This document shows positions 1 to 7,495 of a DNA stretch of 45,289 bases, in pieces. A program made the translations under genes and the position numbers. Positions within the stretch are counted from its first letter, which is position 1, and each line of letters starts with the position of its first letter. The stretch comes from Chloroflexota bacterium (GTDB lineage: Bacteria; Chloroflexota; Anaerolineae; Anaerolineales; Anaerolineaceae): assembly GCA_012729755.1 (NCBI GenBank), contig JAAYCN010000077.1:1-45289 (forward strand), written 5' to 3'. The notes beneath the pieces were generated by a model. That model had not been told where the DNA came from, did not search any database, and saw only the letters and a list, made by a program, of their open reading frames with translations.

Positions 1-2
1 AC

Positions 3-275
3 TCATTGTTTGGGACGGCTATGTCGGTAATCTTCAAAAACAAATTTATCGGTTTCAGCGTCCCGCTTTTCTTGTTTCAGATCGTGGATTTTATCGGTGT
101 GAGTATGAATCCGCAGCCATGGTATCTTATTCCGCTGCGAGGCCTGATGCCCTTTAATGCCGCGTGCAAAGTTGGCGATCATGACTTACTGCTGCAGTTA
201 TTGCAATACCTCATCGTATTGCTTCCAAGTCTTATCATCATCGGATTGATAATGAAGTCTTATGAAAAAAAATAG
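3..275 (+). CDS. C-terminal part of a membrane protein, cut by window start
   Basis: The reading frame is open to the left edge, so the true start lies outside the window; the TTG at 6 is unlikely to be the real start. The visible ~90 residues are strongly hydrophobic, with one membrane segment near residues 8-34 and another near 62-84, and end in a short basic tail (KSYEKK). The stop overlaps the next gene by 14 bp, which suggests one operon and translational coupling. The next gene is also a polytopic membrane protein, so a pair of ABC-2-type permease-like subunits is plausible, but no family signature is visible in this fragment. Confidence 0.6.
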   Translation, partial: SLFGTAMSVIFKNKFIGFSVPLFLFQIVDFIGVSMNPQPWYLIPLRGLMPFNAACKVGDHDLLLQLLQYLIVLLPSLIIIGLIMKSYEKK

Positions 276-1128
276 AGAAGAAAACAAGCTTTCAGCGTTT
301 TTTGCTTTCACACGCAATCAGATCTATAGTCAAATAAAGCGTAACCGCTGGCTCTTACCCATTGTTTTGGGCTTGCTTAATGGTTTGCGGAACGCGACGA
401 TTTTGCAAGGTGATCCGGAATTGCATATTATGAAATCCGCGAATGTCTGGGATGTGATTTTCTCATCATTGGGACACACTCATTTTGTGCATCTGGTCAT
501 TTTGACCACCTTTTTATATCTGATCGGAGACCTGTTACCAGAAAAAAGCTACGGGCAATTGATGCTCTTTCGCTTACAGTCAAGACGTAAATGGTGGCTA
601 AGTAAAATGCTGACCCTGCTCACGCTGACAGCCATTTACGTTGTCCTTTTCATCGCGCCGATGGCTTTAGTTGGCGGTCTGGCACACGGTTGGAGTTTGG
701 ATTATTCTGAACAATCTTTTTTCAACCGCTTCATATCCGGCTTGCCAGCCAATCTTTTTTTTACAGGAGAAGCCTATATCACACCGCTTGATTTGTTCGC
801 TCAAACCTTATTGCTTATCTTTCTAGCGCTTTTCACCTGCGGTTTGTTCGCAACGGTCATTACGCTGTTCACCTCTCGTTCCCTGTTCGGGCTTACAGGA
901 GGTTTCACTTTTGTTTTTGTTTCTTTGATTGGAAATTCGCTTAGCGGGCCACCGACCTGGGTGAAGTTTTTACCATCCTATCATGTTGCTAATCTTGGTA
1001 TTCTTCCGGTGCGAACGATACCAGTGCCGATTTCTGTCTTGTATTGGATAATCTGGATTTGTCTCTTGGTCAGCCTTGGCTTTTTCAGATCGGTAAAACA
1101 GAACATTTTCTCGGTCGCGAAAGAATGA
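262..1128 (+). CDS. Polytopic membrane protein, ABC-2 permease-like
   Basis: A 288-residue protein with a basic, charged N-terminal end followed by about six hydrophobic segments (roughly residues 30-45, 75-92, 118-140, 180-205, 210-232 and 258-277). A charged cytoplasmic-looking loop with several Arg/Lys (QSRRKWWLSK) precedes the third segment, a pattern common in ABC-2-type export permeases and in bacitracin/lantibiotic-type immunity subunits. It overlaps the upstream membrane gene by 14 bp. No ATPase is visible; it may lie left of the window. Assignment to the ABC-2 group rests on topology and operon form only. Confidence 0.6.
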   Translation: MKKNREENKLSAFFAFTRNQIYSQIKRNRWLLPIVLGLLNGLRNATILQGDPELHIMKSANVWDVIFSSLGHTHFVHLVILTTFLYLIGDLLPEKSYGQLMLFRLQSRRKWWLSKMLTLLTLTAIYVVLFIAPMALVGGLAHGWSLDYSEQSFFNRFISGLPANLFFTGEAYITPLDLFAQTLLLIFLALFTCGLFATVITLFTSRSLFGLTGGFTFVFVSLIGNSLSGPPTWVKFLPSYHVANLGILPVRTIPVPISVLYWIIWICLLVSLGFFRSVKQNIFSVAKE

Positions 1129-1260
1129 ATGGCAATTCTCAATATGACAAAAGATGTAGCTTTCATGTTCGTACTCTGCTCCCGTGTCGGGCATTGGTAG
1201 ATCGAGAATTGTAAAGGAATGATACAGCGGTTTGAAACGTCGCTAGTATATGAGGAAAAT

Positions 1261-2307
1261 ATGTACATATTCGAAACCCTGAGGAATAAAAAAACGTCTG
1301 ATAAGTCAAAATCACTTTTGCTTATCTCAATCATCTTGACAGCCACCATGCTCTTCGGTTGCAATACCAACTTACCGACACCTCTCCCCTCCCCGGAGCA
1401 AGCCAAGCTTCCGACTCCGAATGTTGCAATGTCCTCTGCAACCGAGTCATCGCCACTCACTGACCTTGGGCTGAATGAAGAGTTCTTGTCCCCTGAGAAT
1501 TGTCAACTGGCTATGGAAATCCCCTGGGAGCATGACGAGAGCAACCCGATCACAGATGAAAACAAGATTCTGGAAATTTTGAACGCGCTCTTCAACTTTG
1601 AATCTTGTAATCTTCCCCGGCAGGAAGGCTGGTTACTTCGATATGATATCCAGGAAGAAAAGCAGGGAGAAGACCGCAGAGAATATTTGGCTCGCCTCAC
1701 CGGAGTTCCCGGCGCCTGCGACCTGCAATTATTGTTAAGGCGCTCAAATGGTAAATTGACACCCTATCGATTGTATGACGCCAGAGATCCTGACACTGAA
1801 CCAAACTTGTTATATATGGATTATGACCTGTGTGAGAGTTTCCCGGAACCCTGTAATTTAAAAAGTGGTTATTACAACCTTGGGACGGGGACTGATCCAT
1901 ATTTTCTCAGTGATTATTCAAGTGCTTTCCTGCATGATCAAACCTTTAAGGCTAATCCTCAGAATGGGATTGTTGAGTCAAAGGGCTGGTTCATCAGAGA
2001 TAGTGAACAGAATGGCGCAGGTCTGTTTGTTTATGAAAGAACTGTTAGCGGAGGGAACGCTGCCATCCACACTGACCTTGTAACTGGGCAAACATATACA
2101 CCTATCAAACAAGTTAGGTATATCTATTTTGACCTCGCTTCCGGCAGACCAGTGAGGGAGGTTTTTGAGAGGACTTCCACAGAAGGCAATGTGTATAAAA
2201 CCTCCCGGGATATGGTTTTGTCTTTTTATGCTGATTTACCTCAAGATTTGCGGTCAGTTCTCAATTCCGCTGAGGCTTACAGGGAAAATCTTCCAGGCTG
2301 TCCGTGA
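1261..2307 (+). CDS. Lipoprotein, first of a tandem paralogous pair
   Basis: The N-terminus has a basic stretch, a hydrophobic core and a lipobox ending MLFGC, so it should be exported and lipidated. I prefer the ATG at 1261, which has GAGG six bases upstream; an in-frame ATG at 1219 would add 14 unlikely residues. A Pro/Thr-rich spacer follows the Cys. The mature part begins with a motif shared with the next gene (CQLA, IPWEHDE, NPITDEN, then a Cys and RQ-GWL) and ends with a shared segment containing DL-G-R and FY-LP. The family is not recognised. Several Cys in the mature part suggest disulfides outside the membrane. The gene lies 132 bp after the membrane-protein operon. Confidence 0.8.
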   Translation: MYIFETLRNKKTSDKSKSLLLISIILTATMLFGCNTNLPTPLPSPEQAKLPTPNVAMSSATESSPLTDLGLNEEFLSPENCQLAMEIPWEHDESNPITDENKILEILNALFNFESCNLPRQEGWLLRYDIQEEKQGEDRREYLARLTGVPGACDLQLLLRRSNGKLTPYRLYDARDPDTEPNLLYMDYDLCESFPEPCNLKSGYYNLGTGTDPYFLSDYSSAFLHDQTFKANPQNGIVESKGWFIRDSEQNGAGLFVYERTVSGGNAAIHTDLVTGQTYTPIKQVRYIYFDLASGRPVREVFERTSTEGNVYKTSRDMVLSFYADLPQDLRSVLNSAEAYRENLPGCP

Positions 2308-2348
2308 GGAGCTGGCTGGAAATAGTTTTTAGCATACAGGACTTATTT

Positions 2349-3311
2349 ATGAAAACCAAAGCGCCACTGTTGATCTCATTTTTACTGACAGCAACCCTGC
2401 TATTTGGCTGCAATACAGCCTTGCCTGCTGCTGACCCCACCCCGGAACAAGTTCAGCTGCCCACCCCGAACGTCGAATCCATCCCGGTAGCAGAGCCCCC
2501 GACGCTCACGGACATTCCCCTGAATGAAGAAAGTTCGCTTTCAGGTGATTGTCAATTGGCTCTGGACATCCCATGGGAGCATGATGAGAACAACCCAATC
2601 ACGGATGAAAACCAAATTATGGAAATTCTGCGGGCACTGGGCAACCTTGAGGAGTGCCTTTTTGCCCGACAGGATGGTTGGCTTCATTATTATTTCCTGC
2701 AGAATGGGCAAAGAACTGAAGAGGAAGTGCTTGTCCACCTGATTGAAGGAGGAAGATCTGTTGACCTGCGTTATGACCTTTTTTATAACCAGGGTCATTT
2801 TACAGCTAAAAAGTATTACGACGGAAGAACATCTGAAAACCAATGGTGCAATATCTCCGATGATGCCAACAAGCAAGTTATTCAGGTTGAGCGAAACTGC
2901 AAGACGACAGAAGTGTATCATTTGTTGACTGGCAACAATGAAGTCAGTGGTTACGTAAGTTCTGTTTTCTATACTTTTTTAGCTTCAAAGAAATTTCCCG
3001 ATCCCGCACCTGGTTATTATTTGCCCAGAATCTGGTTTACTCAGGAAAATGATGCTTCTTTTCTTGTCATTGAATCAAAATATGATATGAGCGACGTTCA
3101 AGGTGGTATAGATCCATTCGACGTCGCTAAACTGTTTACCGATGAAGTGAGACGACATATGATAGATTTAGGAACTGGAAGGCTGACCAGGTATATTGAA
3201 GAAACAGGCTTTAAGGATGGAAGTTTCCGTGTCCTTACTGAGGATGTGTTTCTATTGTTTTACCCTGAATTGCCTGATGAAATTGCAGCGGCTTTATCAC
3301 GCATAGACTGA
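2349..3311 (+). CDS. Lipoprotein, second of a tandem paralogous pair
   Basis: A 320-residue lipoprotein starting at the ATG at 2349, supported by AGGA seven bases upstream; the in-frame start at 2304 would overlap the previous gene and put 15 extra residues before the signal peptide. The signal peptide ends in a LLFGC lipobox. The protein is a diverged copy of the preceding gene: the same signal peptide style, the same Pro/Thr-rich spacer, and the same blocks IPWEHDE, NPITDEN and RQ-GWL early in the mature domain. The middle is much less conserved, so the duplication is not recent. Function unknown; probably a cell-surface or membrane-attached protein. Confidence 0.8.
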   Translation: MKTKAPLLISFLLTATLLFGCNTALPAADPTPEQVQLPTPNVESIPVAEPPTLTDIPLNEESSLSGDCQLALDIPWEHDENNPITDENQIMEILRALGNLEECLFARQDGWLHYYFLQNGQRTEEEVLVHLIEGGRSVDLRYDLFYNQGHFTAKKYYDGRTSENQWCNISDDANKQVIQVERNCKTTEVYHLLTGNNEVSGYVSSVFYTFLASKKFPDPAPGYYLPRIWFTQENDASFLVIESKYDMSDVQGGIDPFDVAKLFTDEVRRHMIDLGTGRLTRYIEETGFKDGSFRVLTEDVFLLFYPELPDEIAAALSRID

Positions 3312-3740
3312 TGTCAAATTCTTCCAAATCTGGCTTTGTTAAACGGGACAAAAGGGACAAAAGTTTCTGTAAACAAAGTCAGAGATTTGCAAAAGTTACA
3401 AAGGCTAGACGGTGAACAATCTGATCACGTAAAAACACTCTTATTTTTGGCTGAGTCCACTCCCTGATTTTCTGTTATTCCTATGGAGTTGGATTGTTTC
3501 ATCATACAGGGCTTGTTAGCATGAATCAAACGAATTTCTTCCTGCTATATTATTTTGACCAATTAATTGTCAGGAAAAAAGGATCTGTCAACTTCCTTGG
3601 AGCATGTCATCTGGAATCGACTCCGTACACCTACATGCTTCACAGGAAATATGGCAGTGTTGCATAAAGGGTTGGTTTCAAACAGAAGGAAAAGATTATT
3701 TCATTGCCCTAAGGGTGAGTGTCTAAAAAAGCGATGCGCA
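3312..3740. other. Intergenic region without a recognisable gene
   Basis: About 430 bp lie between the second lipoprotein and the convergent ROK-like gene. No open frame with coding character is visible on either strand. Near 3342-3365 there is a short direct repeat (GGGACAAAA twice) inside a weak inverted pair of TTTGTTAAAC and GTAAACAAAG, which could be a degraded terminator. I see no clear promoter. Confidence 0.4.
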
Positions 3741-4766
3741 TTATAGCGCCGGATGAGCAGCAAAAATGGCTGGCGCCAGCGCCTGGAGCTCAGGCAGGCG
3801 GTCACAGAGCTCGGAGGGCGCGATGTGGGGTAGTCTGGCTTCGTTCAATCCGGTATTCTTTTCAAGTGATTCGCGCAAAGCGGTTATGAACCAGGGGCCG
3901 AGTTGGCAGAAGGGATGGCCAATGATGATTACTTCCGGCCTCAGCAGGTGAGCAGCCCCAGCCAGGCCCTGACCAAGCCTGGCGGCTGCTAATTCGAAAA
4001 GCTCAATGGCATAGGGGTCGCCCGAATTAGCGTCGGAAATCATTTGGTAGACGCTGATTTCTTTGGGCCAGTGACCGGGAAAGTGGTCATGCCCAAGGGC
4101 AACCAGCTGACTGGCGTCGGCAAAGGTATTAATCGTCGCCAGCGGATGGCGTTCATCAGGCATGGGTTGAATGCCGATATCGCCTGATGAACCTCCCGCG
4201 CTGCGGTAGAGCGACCCATTGGCGATCAAGCCCAGACGTACAGTGGGGTTGAAAGAGACAAAAACCAGATTGCGCGCCTGTTGGCCTGAACCGAAGAGCG
4301 CTTCTGCCATCACGCCCGCGTCGGCTTTTTTGGCGACCCAGGCAGGCAGGTTGAATCGCAGGGAAAGCTGAGAGCGCAGGGAAATCAACTTCCAAAGCGG
4401 AAAATCAGGGGCGGATTCAAGCAGTCCGGTGTCGTCGTCATAATTACCCGAAACCGAAACGGAAAGTTTCTCAGGCAGGGGCAAGCGCTGGGCTTGGGTC
4501 AGGCTGAGCAAGTGGTCTGCCATAGTCGAGAGCGCTTCGAGCGTGGATGAAAAGGGTTCATCCGTCGGAGGAGGGAAAGCGACTCTCTCGAAGACCTGAC
4601 CGCCGTGGCTGCCATAGACGAGCAGGACACGCTCGCCATCGATGTTAATCCCGAGGATATTATGGATGCCAGAAACGGCAGGAGGGTTGGCACGCAGCAT
4701 AGATTTGATTATAGCCAAAACCGGATGGTTTACAACTGAATCCTGGGCTGAAGAGGGCGGTTTCAT
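3741..4766 (-). CDS. ROK-fold protein lacking the usual kinase motifs
   Basis: The fold is recognisable from an N-terminal phosphate-loop-like segment (LGINIDGERV, near residues 43-52), a central block that matches the ROK pattern (ADAGVMAEALFGSG, then VRLGLIANGSLYRSAGGSSGDIG), and a C-terminal part with the family's RPEVIIIG strand. ROK proteins are sugar kinases or NagC/Xyl-type repressors. Here the first loop lacks the usual DxGGT, the catalytic Asp region reads KKADAG rather than NDAN, and the zinc motif with its Cys triad is absent. There is no clear N-terminal helix-turn-helix. A non-catalytic sugar-sensing role is possible. The gene stands alone between intergenic regions. Confidence 0.65.
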   Translation of the reverse strand: MKPPSSAQDSVVNHPVLAIIKSMLRANPPAVSGIHNILGINIDGERVLLVYGSHGGQVFERVAFPPPTDEPFSSTLEALSTMADHLLSLTQAQRLPLPEKLSVSVSGNYDDDTGLLESAPDFPLWKLISLRSQLSLRFNLPAWVAKKADAGVMAEALFGSGQQARNLVFVSFNPTVRLGLIANGSLYRSAGGSSGDIGIQPMPDERHPLATINTFADASQLVALGHDHFPGHWPKEISVYQMISDANSGDPYAIELFELAAARLGQGLAGAAHLLRPEVIIIGHPFCQLGPWFITALRESLEKNTGLNEARLPHIAPSELCDRLPELQALAPAIFAAHPAL

Positions 4767-5106
4767 CTAGTTTCTGAAAGTCATAACGACGCCAGCCACA
4801 GAACTCACCCTGGTTATACTGACCCTCTCCCCGTTGCGCCCTGCGGGTTTCGACCCAGTTCGGTTGCGTTCCGGCAAGTTGGGGTTGGATGTGGTTACCC
4901 GACCCTACAGGAGGTGGATCAGGCAGGGCGGCGGGGTGGTCAACATCTACGCGTTACTCATGTTTCACTGAAGATTAAGAATACTCAAACTCCCGTCAAA
5001 AAGATAATTTGACTTTTCTAATTCAACCTAAAGAAATAAACTTCGCAACTTGAGTTGCAAATCGATTATCATGTTTTCTGTCCGAGTGTAACAGGTCACG
5101 GTTATC
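4767..5106. other. Intergenic region with a dispersed repeat copy
   Basis: The stretch between the ROK-like gene and the next terminator holds no convincing gene. It contains a G/C-rich block at about 4840-4940 with a 30-bp stretch that recurs exactly at 6506. The part from 4975 to 5060 is AT-rich and unremarkable. Confidence 0.4.
4902..4931 (+). repeat. Dispersed repeat, copy 1 (30 bp exact)
   Basis: The 30 bases starting ACCCTACAGGAGGTGG and ending GCAGGGCGG occur identically at 6506-6535. Upstream of both copies is a diverged GGGTTGG...GTGG/GACC...CC-ACCCTAC block, so the repeated unit is longer than the exact core. A short relative lies at 9121-9141. Confidence 0.75.
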
Positions 5107-5141
5107 AAAAAGGCGATGACGGATTTCCGTCATCGCCTTTT
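5107..5141 (-). terminator. Rho-independent terminator of the LytTR-DUF3021 operon
   Basis: A perfect 15-bp stem (AAAAGGCGATGACGG / its complement) with a four-base loop ATTT at 5123-5126. On the minus strand the stem ends in a run of T. It lies 37 bp after the DUF3021 stop codon. Confidence 0.85.
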
Positions 5142-5178
5142 GTGTGGTTTCGCGGTTTAACCGCTCTTCTTATTTGTT

Positions 5179-5616
5179 TCATTGATTCTTTTCTGAAATT
5201 CGTTTATTCATTTCTTTTGCGAGTTTCTTTTGGTGTGCGTAAAAGAAGAGCCAGATAACCAAAGAAATTGCAACTTCACCGACGATGATGCCAATTATCG
5301 CAAAAGCACCTTGCTCTCTTGGAATCCATCCAACAAGAAATGCCGTGGCAGTCATTACAACACACCCAATCCCCATGTGAATAAGCGTTTGAATTAGAGG
5401 TGACATACTTTTATTTTCGTAGATGAAGGTCGGCAGGCCGAAGCCTAATCCAATTGCAAGCGCGCCAGCCGCCATCTTTGAAAATGAGTAATTAATCATT
5501 TGAAAGTTGCCATGGTAAATGACATCAGACACAACGCCAATGATAACGAAAATAGCAGCAGCTAAGCCGATAGAGGTAAGCGTTCTGGAAAGCAAAGTGT
5601 TTCTTTTAGATTTCAT
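5179..5616 (-). CDS. DUF3021 family four-helix membrane protein
   Basis: A 145-residue protein with four membrane segments (near residues 12-33, 47-65, 75-97 and 105-126), a short basic N-terminus and a basic C-terminal tail. Size, topology and pairing with a LytTR regulator match the DUF3021 family, whose members lie next to small LytTR DNA-binding proteins in Firmicutes, often as regulator/membrane-inhibitor pairs. The start is well supported: AAGGAGG lies just upstream of the ATG, stronger than most ribosome sites in this window. It follows the LytTR gene by 12 bp and is closed by the hairpin at 5107-5141. A role in restraining the LytTR partner is inference from the family. Confidence 0.8.
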   Translation of the reverse strand: MKSKRNTLLSRTLTSIGLAAAIFVIIGVVSDVIYHGNFQMINYSFSKMAAGALAIGLGFGLPTFIYENKSMSPLIQTLIHMGIGCVVMTATAFLVGWIPREQGAFAIIGIIVGEVAISLVIWLFFYAHQKKLAKEMNKRISEKNQ

Positions 5617-5628
5617 AATAAAACCTCC

Positions 5629-6066
5629 TTATAATCCTAAGTATTTTTTGAATGAGGGAAGATATTTCCGTGAAATATAGTCCTTGTATCCGTTTTTCAG
5701 GACGACAAGCATAAGTCCGCCCAAGGTCGGTTCAACGTAATCAAGATAATGCAGATTTGCAAGCGTACTTTTAGAAATTCTCATAAATCCGTTTCCAAGG
5801 ACTGCTTCAAATTCGTAAAGACGCTTTCCACTGCCGTACCGTTTTTCTTTGGTGTATACCACTGTCCTTTCATTCTCTACCCTAACCATATAGATTTCGT
5901 CGGTATGAAGCACGACGATCCGCCCGTTTTCCACCACGGGGATAATGTCAGTGCTTTCCATTTTGAGAAGTTCTGCCGTGCGGCGAACCTCTGGGGTCAT
6001 CTCGCTTGTATAGATAATGGCATATGGATCTTTGGTTTCTGGCAACACTTTTATTTCAACTTTCAA
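5629..6066 (-). CDS. LytTR-family DNA-binding regulator
   Basis: A 145-residue single-domain regulator. The first ~38 residues are a short alpha/beta stretch; the LytTR DNA-binding domain follows (about residues 40-143), with the typical YEFEAVLGNGFMRISKSTL and YISRKYLPSFKKYLG blocks. There is no receiver domain, so activity is probably set by the adjacent DUF3021 membrane protein. The start is TTG at 6066, chosen because AGAGGTGAT sits seven bases upstream; no ATG gives a full domain. A TATAAT box on the minus strand at 6097-6102 could be its -10 element, but no good -35 is visible. The pair is probably autoregulated and has a Firmicutes-like look. Confidence 0.85.
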   Translation of the reverse strand: MKVEIKVLPETKDPYAIIYTSEMTPEVRRTAELLKMESTDIIPVVENGRIVVLHTDEIYMVRVENERTVVYTKEKRYGSGKRLYEFEAVLGNGFMRISKSTLANLHYLDYVEPTLGGLMLVVLKNGYKDYISRKYLPSFKKYLGL

Positions 6067-6618
6067 TTGATATCACCTCTTTTCCCTTGTAAGCACATTA
6101 TACTTAAAGCGTTCTGTTTTATCTTTGGTATTGAAGTAAGTGGTAGATTCATGCGGGTAAGATGTAATTTACAAGTAGCGTGTTTCATATCTCTTCATGA
6201 CCACATTTGCTATACGGTTACCTGTTTCATAAAAAACTCTCAGTTGTGGTACAAAGTATCTCAGACTCCTTCCTGAATTATTTCGTGTCTGAGAACTTAA
6301 TTAAATACTCCCCAAACGGCCATTTGCCGTCTACAAGGCATGTTTTGAGAACGTTTGCGTCCATAAAGAAAATCACACTTGACGAAACGCTTCATGGTGA
6401 ACACAGTGAGACTGAAGAGGGTGTTTTGTCGTGTTTGCCGAATTCGCATTGTCCAGGATGTGTTGGGTTGCGTTGTGGCAGGTTGAGGTTGGGTGACCAC
6501 ACCCAACCCTACAGGAGGTGGATCAGGCAGGGCGGGTGGAACTCGACGAAACAGGTATTGGCTTGATTTAGGAGAGCTGCGATCGATAAGCTGGCGATCG
6601 AATTACTGAGAATTCAGA
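6067..6618. other. Long intergenic region with a repeat copy
   Basis: No credible gene is visible on either strand between the LytTR start and the TetR promoter. The left part (to ~6300) is AT-rich and holds the probable LytTR promoter. The right part carries a copy of the dispersed repeat at about 6470-6536. The open frames here are short, lack ribosome sites and run across the repeat. Confidence 0.4.
6506..6535 (+). repeat. Dispersed repeat, copy 2 (30 bp exact)
   Basis: Identical to 4902-4931 over 30 bases. Immediately upstream, GGTTGGGTGACCACACCCAACC (6487-6508 region) forms a near-perfect palindrome, so the whole unit could fold. Confidence 0.75.
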
Positions 6619-6648
6619 TTGACAATCTCAGATCTGTCAGATTATACT
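6619..6648 (+). promoter_or_regulatory. Sigma70-type promoter of the TetR/radical SAM operon
   Basis: TTGACA at 6619-6624, an 18-bp spacer, and TATACT at 6643-6648. Transcription would start near 6655, giving a leader of about 59 bases with an AGAGG ribosome site before the ATG at 6714. Confidence 0.75.
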
Positions 6649-6673
6649 TAGACAAGTTATAGAAAACTGTCTA
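6620..6673 (+). promoter_or_regulatory. Candidate operator: two inverted repeats of GACA/TGTC
   Basis: TGACA (6620-6624) faces TGTCA (6635-6639) across 10 bp, inside the promoter spacer. TAGACA (6649-6654) faces TGTCTA (6668-6673) across 13 bp, covering the likely start site. Placement over the -35, spacer and +1 fits autorepression by the TetR-type protein encoded just downstream; the binding itself is inferred. Confidence 0.5.
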
Positions 6674-6713
6674 TAAATAAACATGTAATATATGTTAGTA
6701 TAAAGAGGAATTT

Positions 6714-7469
6714 ATGCCCCGAAAAGATGACCGAAGAATTCAGAGAACTCGAAAGCTGCTGCGGGAAAGCATGCTCGCCTTGATCCTTGAACAGGGCTAT
6801 GACGATATCAGTATTCAGGATGTGACTGACCGCGCCAATCTGGGTCGGGCGACCTTTTATCTGCACTACCGGGAAAAAGACGATTTGTTGGCGGATGTGA
6901 TGCGGTTATTCTTTGAGCAGTTTATTTCCACATCACCGCCGGCCGCTTCATCAAAAACGAAGGTGACTGAACTGCGCAGGATTCAACAACTGTTTGATTT
7001 CGCCGAGTCTCACTACGATTTCTTCCGCATTATGATGATTGGGAAAGGCAGCATGACCAGTTCGCGCTACCTGCAACAGTCTATTCGCGAAGGTTACCGG
7101 CGTGAATTTGACCGATTGTTTGAACAATTCAACATCAAGCCGAGCATTTCAAGAGATTTTCTGGAAAACTACTACGCTGGAGCGTTGATTTCGCTGATTT
7201 TCTGGTGGCTGGATAATGAAATGCCTTTTACTTCTGCTGAAATGGCCGAAATGTATATAAAAGTGAGCGCTCATACCAGTATGATGGTTATGCCGGGCGT
7301 TACCGGGGCCATCACGCCATTGTATGTTGACTTGCGGGAAGATTTAGCTAAGTGTCAAGGGGTTAAAGATGAACAGAAAGAACCTTCTCGCCTCGCAGAA
7401 AAGAAGAGAAAACCGCGAGCGGCGAAGCTTGACACGGCGCCTGAGATCACAGATCTCCCGTGTGATTAA
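6714..7469 (+). CDS. TetR/AcrR-family transcriptional regulator
   Basis: The first ~57 residues are a TetR helix-turn-helix domain: RRIQRTRKLLRESM, then the recognition region ISIQDVTDRANLGRATFYLHYREKDDLL. The ligand domain contains a FFRIMMIGKG and YYAGALISLIFWW arrangement like the TetR_C group found in many Firmicutes and Chloroflexota regulators. The last ~45 residues form a charged Lys/Arg/Glu-rich tail not typical of the family. The gene has a good promoter with palindromes over it, and it is 26 bp upstream of the radical SAM gene, so it probably represses itself and that enzyme. The effector is unknown. Start supported by AAGAGG. Confidence 0.9.
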   Translation: MPRKDDRRIQRTRKLLRESMLALILEQGYDDISIQDVTDRANLGRATFYLHYREKDDLLADVMRLFFEQFISTSPPAASSKTKVTELRRIQQLFDFAESHYDFFRIMMIGKGSMTSSRYLQQSIREGYRREFDRLFEQFNIKPSISRDFLENYYAGALISLIFWWLDNEMPFTSAEMAEMYIKVSAHTSMMVMPGVTGAITPLYVDLREDLAKCQGVKDEQKEPSRLAEKKRKPRAAKLDTAPEITDLPCD

Positions 7470-7495
7470 GCGGATCAGCTGTTTTAGAGGAAAAA

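Noticed and set aside
6207-6566. A 119-residue plus-strand frame upstream of the TetR promoter
   Set aside because: It runs through the dispersed repeat and has no ribosome site or recognisable protein character.
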